Positions 1 through 5,369 of a stretch of 8,940 bases of DNA are shown here, piece after piece. Under the pieces are notes generated by a model, which had not been told where the DNA came from, did no database searches, and saw only the letters and a list, made by a program, of their open reading frames with translations. Every line of letters begins with the position of its first letter. Within the stretch, counting starts at the first letter, position 1. Source of the DNA: Comamonadaceae bacterium (lineage in GTDB: Bacteria > Pseudomonadota > Gammaproteobacteria > Burkholderiales > Burkholderiaceae); contig CANGSD010000031.1 in assembly GCA_947455875.1 (NCBI GenBank), positions 1-8,940 of the forward strand, read 5' to 3'. A program made the translations under genes and the position numbers.

Positions 1-270
1 ATCGCCACGTATCAAACGACCTTCCGAGGTCGGGATACGGAAATCTCGGGAATGTTCGAGCGCCTCTTCGATCGCTACGACAGCATCTATCACGGCCGCT
101 TCGACCATGTGGTTGCGCCGCCCGATCGGATCGCCTCTCGATTTGAAGTCCGCAACGGGCGCGGCGGACACCCCACGATTCACAAAAACAACGCCAACTT
201 CTTCAAGCTCAAGGGCGATTGTTTCGATGAAGTGTTTGTCTACATGAGCGGCGACAACGCCCTCACCTAG
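1..270 (+). CDS. NTF2/SnoaL-like family protein, 3' portion (partial)
   Basis: The reading frame is open from the first base of the window and ends at TAG (268-270), giving the last 89 residues of a protein whose start lies upstream. The ATG at 52 is in frame but would cut into the fold, so I treat it as internal. The visible part has the pattern of the second half of an NTF2/SnoaL (cystatin-like cone) domain: a helix with FERLFDRYDSIYHGRF, a strand with RIASRFEVRNGRGG, a strand with NNANFFKLKGD, and a closing strand EVFVYMSGDNALT, similar to the 'vYmsG.nal' endings seen in such proteins. Members bind or convert small molecules, but no substrate can be inferred here. The family call rests on remembered pattern and is moderate; the coding call is firm. 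It is convergent with motB, 16 bases apart, with no visible terminator between them. Confidence 0.65.
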   Translation: MATYQTTFRGRDTEISGMFERLFDRYDSIYHGRFDHVVAPPDRIASRFEVRNGRGGHPTIHKNNANFFKLKGDCFDEVFVYMSGDNALT

Positions 271-286
271 CGCCCGCCCCGCCGAC

Positions 287-1279
287 TCACTGATTGAGTA
301 CGGTGATACTCACCCGCCGGTTACGCGGGTCGGCCGGATTGGCTGGCACGAAGGGCGCCGTGTCGGCCACGCCCTCAATGCGCTGGAAACGCTGGTAAGC
401 CACACCCGATCCCTGCATCAACTGGCGTGTGGCATCGGCACGCTCGGTCGACAGCGTCCAGTTGTTGCGGCCGCTGTCCGCCGCGAAGCCCAGGCTGTCG
501 GTATGACCGCGGATCGCCACCTTGTTCGGAAGATCCTTGATCGACTTGGCCACCTCGGCGAGCAACTGCGCCGCCTTCGGATCGAGCTGGTTGGTCCCCA
601 GGCGGAACATGGAGTAGTCGGCCTTGTCGATGATCTCGATGCGCAAGCCGTCTTTTTCGCGGGTGATGTTCACCTGGTCCTGCATGGATTTGAGCTGCTT
701 GTTCTCGGACAGCTTTTCCTTCAGATCCTTCTCGAGCTTCTCGAAGTTCTCGCGATCCTGCTTGGCCTTGCCCGACTCGCCCTGACCTGGCTGGCCCTTG
801 CCATCCTGCCCTGACTCACCTTCCTGCGTGCCGCCCTCGGATTCGGGGGTGAGGCGTTCGAGCAGCGCGGTCTGTTTGGCGGTGAAAGGAAAACCGTCGG
901 GGTCGACTACCGAGCGGCCCCCGAGCAGACCGTTCGAGCCGGCGAGTTCGCCGAACCTGATCTGGCTGTGAGACGCCGGGCGGAAATAATCGGCCACGCT
1001 CTTGCGCTGGTCTTCGTTGGAGGCACCGAGCAGCCACATCAGCAGGAAGAAGGCCATCATGGCCGTCATCATGTCGGCCAGCGCGATCTTCCAGGCACCC
1101 CCGTGGGCGCCGCCATGACCATCCTCCACGATGATCTTGCGGATGATCGGCCGTACCGGCTCCTCGGCTGGCGCCGCGCCTTCCGCAGGGGCTTCCGTCG
1201 CCGGCGCAGCGGCCGCCTCGGGGGCGGCAGCAGGCGCGGCGGCCGGCTTTTCTTCCTCGGCGACTGCGGCTTCGGCCAT
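287..1279 (-). CDS. motB: Flagellar motor stator protein MotB
   Basis: MotB anchors the stator to peptidoglycan and, with MotA, forms the ion channel that drives flagellar rotation. The 330-residue product has an unusual cytoplasmic N-terminus of about 42 Ala/Pro/Glu-rich residues, then HGGAHGGAWKIALADMMTAM, where D69 matches the essential proton-binding aspartate (D32 in E. coli). One membrane span covers about 66-84. The MMTAMMAFFLLMWLL pattern is that of proton-type rather than sodium-type (PomB) stators. Residues 146-172 are a Gly/Glu/Gln/Ser-rich linker, followed by a charged helical stretch (175-200). An OmpA-like peptidoglycan-binding domain follows, with IRGHTDS (257-263), NWTLSTERA and the late DPRNRRVSI motif. 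The start is fixed by TGATG overlap with the motA stop and a GAGGG ribosome site inside motA. No other in-frame start lies before the span. Confidence 0.95.
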   Translation of the reverse strand: MAEAAVAEEEKPAAAPAAAPEAAAAPATEAPAEGAAPAEEPVRPIIRKIIVEDGHGGAHGGAWKIALADMMTAMMAFFLLMWLLGASNEDQRKSVADYFRPASHSQIRFGELAGSNGLLGGRSVVDPDGFPFTAKQTALLERLTPESEGGTQEGESGQDGKGQPGQGESGKAKQDRENFEKLEKDLKEKLSENKQLKSMQDQVNITREKDGLRIEIIDKADYSMFRLGTNQLDPKAAQLLAEVAKSIKDLPNKVAIRGHTDSLGFAADSGRNNWTLSTERADATRQLMQGSGVAYQRFQRIEGVADTAPFVPANPADPRNRRVSITVLNQ

Positions 1280-2142
1280 CAGGACCCTCGCAAGCTATCG
1301 AACACTTCTGCGAAGCTCGGTTGGTTGTCGTGACTGATGCACGCCCTCGCCGTCTCGATCATCACCGGCTGCGGGAAGCCGCGCAGGTTGGCCACGATCA
1401 TTTCCTTGATCACGTTGTAGATCTGACCTTCTTCGTCAATGATCTGCGCCAGTCGGCCCGCCCAGGGATCGAACATGCCGTAGGACATGAACACACCCAG
1501 CATGGTGCCCACCAGCGCCGCGCCAATCAGGGCGCCCAGCACCGGCGGCGGTTGGTCAATGGCGCCCATGGTCTTAATCACACCCAGCACGCAGGCCACG
1601 ATACCCAGCGCAGGCAGACCGCCCGCGATAGCAGCCAACGCGCCCGATGCCTTCATCGCGTCGTGGTGGTGGGTCTTGATCGCGGTCTTCATGATGTCTT
1701 CGACGGTATCGGCCTCCAGGTTGCCCTGAGAGATCACCGCCAGGCGCAGAGGATCACAAATCATCTGCACGATGAAGTGGTCCTTGGCCAGCTTGGGGAA
1801 CTCACCAAAGATCGGGCTGGAATCGGGGTTCTCGACGTGGGCTTCCAGGGCCACCACGCCTTCCTTCTTCATCACCCCCAACAGCTTGCCCACCAGCACC
1901 ATCACGGCCAGGTAGTCGGCCTGCTTCCACTTCGGGCCGGAGATGCACTTGGCGATACCGCCCATGGCCGACTTGAAGATCGGGAAGCTGTTGGCCATCA
2001 GCGAGGCGCCGATGGCGGCGCCCAAAATGATGACGATCTCGATCGGCGCAGCCTTGATGATGGGCGCCATCTTGCCGCCGGCCGCGATATAGCCGCCGAA
2101 CACCGTCGCGAACACCACCAACAGGCCAATGAAGAAAAACAT
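1279..2142 (-). CDS. motA: Flagellar motor stator protein MotA
   Basis: MotA is the four-span inner-membrane stator subunit that couples proton flow through the MotA-MotB channel to torque on the FliG rotor ring. The 287-residue length is normal. Spans can be placed at about 1-20, 33-51, 172-192 and 203-222. The conserved channel prolines are visible: P177 in GGLPALGIVACVLGVIKTMG and P226 in YGMFDPWAGR (P173 and P222 in E. coli). In the cytoplasmic loop, K92 and E100 fall where E. coli MotA has the charged FliG-contact residues R90 and E98, so charge is kept. The start ATG is preceded by GAAGG seven bases away. The gene lies 15 bases after the small membrane-protein gene and overlaps motB by one base, so the three genes look like one transcript. 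Adjacent chemotaxis or flhDC genes are not seen in this window. Confidence 0.96.
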   Translation of the reverse strand: MFFFIGLLVVFATVFGGYIAAGGKMAPIIKAAPIEIVIILGAAIGASLMANSFPIFKSAMGGIAKCISGPKWKQADYLAVMVLVGKLLGVMKKEGVVALEAHVENPDSSPIFGEFPKLAKDHFIVQMICDPLRLAVISQGNLEADTVEDIMKTAIKTHHHDAMKASGALAAIAGGLPALGIVACVLGVIKTMGAIDQPPPVLGALIGAALVGTMLGVFMSYGMFDPWAGRLAQIIDEEGQIYNVIKEMIVANLRGFPQPVMIETARACISHDNQPSFAEVFDSLRGS

Positions 2143-2157
2143 GACGGACCTTCAATA

Positions 2158-2346
2158 CTAAAAAACGCACCAGAGGCCGATGCACCAGCCCAACACCAGT
2201 TGGAACAGCAAATCGACCAGGTTGCCCAGGATCAGGATCGGCCCGCCCAGGTACAGCACGCACAAAAACAGCCCCAGAAGGGTCGGCCGGGGCCCCGGAA
2301 TATCCAGGGCCAGCGCGTTTTGAGCGTTCTTCTTTCGGTCGGCCAT
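2158..2346 (-). CDS. Small membrane protein, first gene of the motAB operon
   Basis: I do not recognise this 62-residue protein. It starts at an ATG preceded by AGGGG nine bases away, and it sits directly behind a strong FliA-type promoter match and 15 bases before motA, which argues that it is a real gene rather than leader sequence. The N-terminus is basic (MADRKK), followed by a proline-rich stretch (PGPRP, 17-21). From about residue 22 to the C-terminus nearly everything is hydrophobic, with a Gly-Gly-Pro break at 34-36 and three cysteines (29, 55, 60), consistent with two closely spaced spans or a hairpin. Its position suggests a role in or around the stator, for example assembly or leakage control, but that is inference from context only. 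It could instead serve mainly as a coupling leader for motA translation. Confidence 0.7.
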   Translation of the reverse strand: MADRKKNAQNALALDIPGPRPTLLGLFLCVLYLGGPILILGNLVDLLFQLVLGWCIGLWCVF

Positions 2347-2365
2347 CGGCGCGATCCCCTGTCAT

Positions 2366-2392
2366 TTATCGGCACGAGCGCCTACAACTTGA
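2366..2392 (-). promoter_or_regulatory. Sigma-28 (FliA) promoter of the motility operon
   Basis: On the minus strand the sequence reads TCAAGTTG, 11 bases, then GCCGATAA. The enterobacterial FliA consensus is TAAAGTTT-N11-GCCGATAA, so the -10 element matches 8 of 8, the -35 element 6 of 8, and the spacer length is exact. Transcription would start near 2358-2360, leaving a leader of roughly a dozen bases holding the AGGGG ribosome site of the 62-residue gene. Placement directly before motA/motB fits late flagellar gene control. Not tested experimentally. Confidence 0.85.
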
Positions 2393-2418
2393 CCCTGGTC
2401 TTTTAGCCTTGGCATATT
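2389..2418 (+). promoter_or_regulatory. Possible sigma-70 promoter of the FemAB-like gene
   Basis: TTGACC (2389-2394, 5 of 6 to TTGACA) is followed after 18 bases by CATATT (2413-2418, 4 of 6 to TATAAT). Its -35 box overlaps the opposite-strand FliA -35 element, so the two promoters would compete for the same DNA. Transcription would begin within a few bases of the ATG at 2427, implying a very short or absent leader. The match is only moderate. Confidence 0.35.
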
Positions 2419-2426
2419 ATGGTGCG

Positions 2427-3356
2427 ATGAATGTCGCGTGGGACGAAGTAAGCCGAAATAATTGGGAGCTATTCCACAAGCAGCACGGCGGCAGTCTTGA
2501 GCAGTCCTGGGCCTACGGGCAGGCCCTTCAAACTCTCAAAGTACGCATTCTTCGCGCCTCCATCACCGACGGCACCTCGCTGCTAGGCATTGCCCAATTC
2601 ATGTCCCGGCGACTGGCAGGCTACCTCTCGTTGGCTTCCTGCACCCGTGGCCCGGTCTGGCACCCGGATCTGCCCCCCGCAGACCGCGCCCGCGCGCTGC
2701 GTGCCCTGAAGAAATCCCTGCCTCTGCCCGCGCTGAGGGTGCCGTTGTTCTCGCCCAACGCGCCGGCTGGCCCCGAGACAGACCCGGAAACCCGGGGCCT
2801 GTGGCGGGTCATGACCGGCTATTCCACCGTCATGCTGGATCTGCGTCGGCCGCTGGCGCAAGTGCGCAGCGACCTGGAAGGCAAGTGGCGCAATCGCCTG
2901 GTCAAGGCTGAAGCCGACACCGCCTTCGCCACGCGGGTCGAAGCCAATCTGCCCGAGTGCCTGCGCCTGCTCGAACGCGAGACCCAGCAGCGCTCCGAGA
3001 AAAAATTCCATGGCCTGCCCGCCTCTTTTGTGCAGGACTACATCGAAGCCGCGCCCTCCAAGGAGGCGGGCTTTGCCGTGAGCTTTGCGCAATCGCGCCA
3101 GAAAGAGACGATGGCGGCCATGTTGTTCCTGATTCACGGCAGCGGCGCCACCTACCATGTGGGCTGGTCCGACGAGGCTGGCCGCAAGGCCAACGCGCAC
3201 AATCTGCTGCTTTGGCGGGGCATCGACTACCTCAAGAAGCTGGGCATCGAACGGCTCGATTTGGGCGGGGTCAACACCCGGGTACACCCCGGCATCTCCC
3301 GTTTCAAACTCGGCACCGGAGGGCGCCCCCTGACCTTGGCCGGCACCTATTTCTGA
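2427..3356 (+). CDS. FemAB/GNAT-fold aminoacyl- or acyltransferase-like protein
   Basis: The 309-residue product has the FemAB-type layout of two tandem GNAT-like halves. Landmarks are QSWAYGQ (26-32) and RGPVW (74-78) in the first half; STVMLDLR (133-140) and KWRNRLVKAEA (153-163) at the junction; and a C-terminal block with ATYHVGWSDEAGRKANAHNL, RLDLGGVN (276-283) and GISRFKLGTGG (289-299). FemX/FemA/FemB enzymes add amino acids from aminoacyl-tRNA to the lipid II stem peptide in Gram-positive bacteria. Gram-negative relatives are mostly of unknown or envelope/exopolysaccharide-linked function, so no substrate is assigned. No signal peptide is visible, so it is probably cytoplasmic. I prefer the ATG at 2427 to the in-frame TTG at 2409, which would lie across the possible -10 box; neither has a good ribosome site. 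A secreted-protein gene follows 19 bases downstream. Confidence 0.8.
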   Translation: MNVAWDEVSRNNWELFHKQHGGSLEQSWAYGQALQTLKVRILRASITDGTSLLGIAQFMSRRLAGYLSLASCTRGPVWHPDLPPADRARALRALKKSLPLPALRVPLFSPNAPAGPETDPETRGLWRVMTGYSTVMLDLRRPLAQVRSDLEGKWRNRLVKAEADTAFATRVEANLPECLRLLERETQQRSEKKFHGLPASFVQDYIEAAPSKEAGFAVSFAQSRQKETMAAMLFLIHGSGATYHVGWSDEAGRKANAHNLLLWRGIDYLKKLGIERLDLGGVNTRVHPGISRFKLGTGGRPLTLAGTYF

Positions 3357-3375
3357 AAGAGCCTGAAACAGCGCC

Positions 3376-3795
3376 ATGACGCACGCAATCGCGCACCGAC
3401 ACACACCCCGTGCCACCCGGTGGCGCCCACTCGTCGCAGTCCTGGCTGCCGCCTTGCTGCCGGGGCTCGCCTGGGCCAACTGGGCCAAGGTCGGCGAGAG
3501 CGAGCTGGCCACGCTGTACATGGACCGCAGCTCGATCCAGCGCGAGGAAAACGTGGTGCGGGTCTGGGAAATCCAGGATCTGAAGGCCGCCGACGGCGAC
3601 GGCGTACGCTCGCGGCGCTACCTCAACGAATACGACTGCAAGTACCAGATGTACCGAATCAGCAACTTGACCAGCTATGCCGGCCCCATGCTCACGGGCC
3701 AGAAGCTGTTCGACCTCGAGGCCAAGGGCCTGTGGCGCAAGGTGGGGGGACTGAGCCCCTTCACCCTGAGCTTCGTGATTCACTGCGGCCGCTAA
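3376..3795 (+). CDS. Secreted protein of the surface-adhesin protein E-like family
   Basis: The 139-residue product has a classical signal peptide: a basic N-terminus to about residue 17, a hydrophobic core LVAVLAAALLPGLA (19-32) and a probable cleavage site AWA|NW after residue 34. The mature part, about 105 residues, resembles the protein E-like domain (named for Haemophilus influenzae surface adhesin E): W36 at the start, YMDRSSIQRE (48-57), VRVWEIQDLK (61-70), then SRRYLNEYDCKYQMYR and SYAGPMLTGQ. Cysteines C88 and C137 could form the disulfide typical of such domains. No lipobox cysteine is visible, so it is probably a soluble periplasmic protein. In environmental bacteria these proteins are uncharacterised, and adhesion should not be assumed. 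It lies 19 bases after the FemAB-like gene, probably in the same transcript, and is convergent with the carbonic-anhydrase-like gene (33-base gap). Confidence 0.8.
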   Translation: MTHAIAHRHTPRATRWRPLVAVLAAALLPGLAWANWAKVGESELATLYMDRSSIQREENVVRVWEIQDLKAADGDGVRSRRYLNEYDCKYQMYRISNLTSYAGPMLTGQKLFDLEAKGLWRKVGGLSPFTLSFVIHCGR

Positions 3796-3828
3796 GCCGC
3801 CGCCGGCGCAGCGGGCTGACGGCAGGCG

Positions 3829-4707
3829 TCAGGAGGCGCTGATCTTGCGGCCGTTCAGGGGCTGCACGGGGCGCGCGTTCATCTTCAAGGGAAAGCCGTC
3901 GATCATTTCCTTCTGGATGCCGATCGGCGACTTCATGACGAAGAACTGCACGCCCTCGGTGCAAGGCGGCATGGTCAGCGAGCCTTCGTAGGCGTAGTGC
4001 GCCATCGACTCGGGCAGCAGATTGGCCGGATTGATCGACACGCTCGACACCGTCACCTCTGGGCCTGCTTTGGCGGGCATGTTCTTCCAGATCGCCCACA
4101 GTGCGCGGTTTTGAGCAGCGGACTCGCGCATCGTCACGGCAACGACCAGCACCTTGCCGCCAGCGTTTTTATGCACCAGGTGGGCCCCCATCGCCATCGG
4201 CTTGCCGTCGACCTGGTCCTGACTGGGGCGGTGGAAACTGATTTGCTGCAGTTCGTAGGATTCGGCGCCCACCTTGAGAACGTTGCCAGGCGGCACATTC
4301 ACCATGACGGCGCGCCCGGTGTTGATCACGCGCAGCACGCCGGGCTTGTATTCGGCTTTGAGGGTGACGCTTGATTTTTCAAACGGGCCCGTGATGTTCA
4401 AAGGAGACTGCGACTTGCCGTTGCCGCAGGTCGCGTAGCGGGCGCCCCACTTTTCGGGGCCTGCCTCGCCGTCGTAGGCCCACTCATCGCCTTGCGCACC
4501 CGCCGGACCGGCCTTGGACTTCTTGTCCAACGCAAGGATTTCTTCGTGCAGCTTCTTGAGTTCTTTCTCGTGGTCCTTGAGTGTCTTTTCCGCCACATAC
4601 AGGCGCTTATCGACATCAGACGTCTTCATCAGGGTGACCGCGGATAGGGTCCCCAGCACGGCGAACAGGATGAAAACAATACCGCCGCCCAGAATTCGTA
4701 GAAACAT
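3829..4707 (-). CDS. Membrane-anchored alpha-carbonic-anhydrase-like protein, zinc site degenerate
   Basis: The 292-residue product has an uncleaved membrane anchor (about 5-27), a charged coiled-coil stretch (32-65) and a domain of the alpha-carbonic anhydrase fold (about 75-292), placed in the periplasm. Family landmarks include CGNGKSQSPLNI (94-105), AHLVHKN (175-181) and YEGSLTMPPCTEGV (240-253). C94 and C249 match the conserved disulfide of bacterial members. True enzymes hydrate CO2 using zinc held by three histidines (H94, H96, H119 in human CA II). Here QISFHRPS gives S157, H159 and H176, so the first ligand is serine (codon AGT, 4237-4239). E106 is Q163, E117 is G174 and T200 is M246, while T199 is kept (T245). 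Normal hydratase activity is therefore doubtful. A GAGGA site lies four bases before ATG. It is divergent from the gene at 4852. Confidence 0.88.
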   Translation of the reverse strand: MFLRILGGGIVFILFAVLGTLSAVTLMKTSDVDKRLYVAEKTLKDHEKELKKLHEEILALDKKSKAGPAGAQGDEWAYDGEAGPEKWGARYATCGNGKSQSPLNITGPFEKSSVTLKAEYKPGVLRVINTGRAVMVNVPPGNVLKVGAESYELQQISFHRPSQDQVDGKPMAMGAHLVHKNAGGKVLVVAVTMRESAAQNRALWAIWKNMPAKAGPEVTVSSVSINPANLLPESMAHYAYEGSLTMPPCTEGVQFFVMKSPIGIQKEMIDGFPLKMNARPVQPLNGRKISAS

Positions 4708-4851
4708 GATGTCCTCAAGAAAATCGAGTTAGTGCCGAATTAATTGACGTCACGGTTGGATTTTTTCCCGTGTGGAACCTTCAATTAGCGGCATATTATT
4801 CACAAGCCCTGCCAGTATCATCGGATCATCGAGGCAGGTCTTGAGGGCAAC
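4708..4851. promoter_or_regulatory. Divergent intergenic region, unassigned promoters
   Basis: This 144-base spacer between two divergent genes is clearly more AT-rich than its surroundings and must hold promoters for both, but I find no convincing -35/-10 pair. Visible elements are a perfect 8-base palindrome TGACGTCA (4745-4752), a T6 run (4761-4766), and GGCATATTAT (4790-4799), a plausible -10 area for the plus-strand gene that is also found before the FemAB-like gene. The ribosome-site regions at both ends are near-identical inverted copies. Confidence 0.4.
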
Positions 4852-5364
4852 ATGAAGAACTTGATCATCGGCATCGCGGTGGGTGGAGTCTTGGCGGCAG
4901 GCGGCGTCCTGGGCGTCCAACAGCTGTTCTCCAATGAGGCCAAGCCTGTCGTCATCCCGTCCGGCCCTGTCGGCGCTGGCGGCACCAAAGCGGCCACCAG
5001 CGGCGTGATCGACCTGATCTGCGAGCTGCACCTGGACATCGAGGGCCAGCTGGCCCTGGGCATTCAGGGCAACGAGCCGCCCCGCATCACCATGGCCCAG
5101 GTCGACATGGACAAGTCCTCGGGCTGGTACCAGGGCAAGCTGTCTATTTCCGAGAGCCGCGCCGGCGTCCTGAAGGTGGAAGGTAACAAGTTCGTGGTCT
5201 CGCGCCCGGCCATGTTCCAGCGATTCGGGGTCAGCATCAACAAAGAAGAATTCACCGTCGACCGCACCACCGGCGCCTTCGAGCAATCTCTGGGCATCAC
5301 CGATGGCCGCACGGTCAAACTGATTCGCGGCACCTGCGCCAAGGTGATCAAGCCGCCGTTCTGA
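4852..5364 (+). CDS. Hypothetical exported or membrane-anchored protein
   Basis: I cannot name this 170-residue protein. It begins MKNLIIGIAVGG and has one glycine-rich hydrophobic segment (about 4-22) that serves as a signal anchor or signal peptide; no lipobox cysteine follows. A Pro/Gly/Ala-rich linker (31-50) leads into a beta-rich domain of about 115 residues with two cysteines, C57 (DLICELHLDIEG) and C162 (IRGTCAKV), well placed for a disulfide in the periplasm. The segment KEEFTVDRTTGAFEQ (131-145) resembles the 'ldRtTG' element common in small secreted hypothetical proteins. GAGGG lies four bases before ATG. It is divergent from the carbonic-anhydrase-like gene, and the next gene starts five bases after its stop, suggesting a shared transcript. 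The function is unknown. Confidence 0.85.
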   Translation: MKNLIIGIAVGGVLAAGGVLGVQQLFSNEAKPVVIPSGPVGAGGTKAATSGVIDLICELHLDIEGQLALGIQGNEPPRITMAQVDMDKSSGWYQGKLSISESRAGVLKVEGNKFVVSRPAMFQRFGVSINKEEFTVDRTTGAFEQSLGITDGRTVKLIRGTCAKVIKPPF

Positions 5365-5369
5365 CGCGC

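Noticed and set aside
52..270. Separate 72-residue gene starting at ATG 52
   Set aside because: The same frame is open to the window edge and the protein pattern continues upstream, so this is the tail of a longer gene.
1321..2406. Long plus-strand open frame (361 codons) opposite motA
   Set aside because: It lies antisense to a clear MotA gene, is rich in His, Arg, Gln and Asp in the way typical of frames opposite GC-rich genes, and has no recognisable domain.
2411..2425. Sigma-54 promoter (TGGCAT...TGC) before the FemAB-like gene
   Set aside because: The GG-to-GC spacing is 11 rather than the required 10 bases, and the element would overlap the start codon.
2409..2426. TTG start for the FemAB-like gene
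   Set aside because: It would add only six residues and lie on the possible -10 element; ATG at 2427 is simpler.
2583..3521. Minus-strand open frame of 312 codons opposite the FemAB-like gene
   Set aside because: The opposite strand has clear family motifs; this frame shows a Gly/Ala/Gln/Arg shadow composition and spans two real genes.
3816..3832. Hairpin CTGACG/CGTCAG between two convergent genes as a terminator
   Set aside because: The stem is only six base pairs with a five-base loop and no T-run on either strand, so it does not meet intrinsic-terminator expectations.
4751..4772. Inverted repeat CACGG...CCGTG around a T6 run as a regulatory hairpin
   Set aside because: It has only five base pairs with a 12-base loop; such short repeats are expected by chance.
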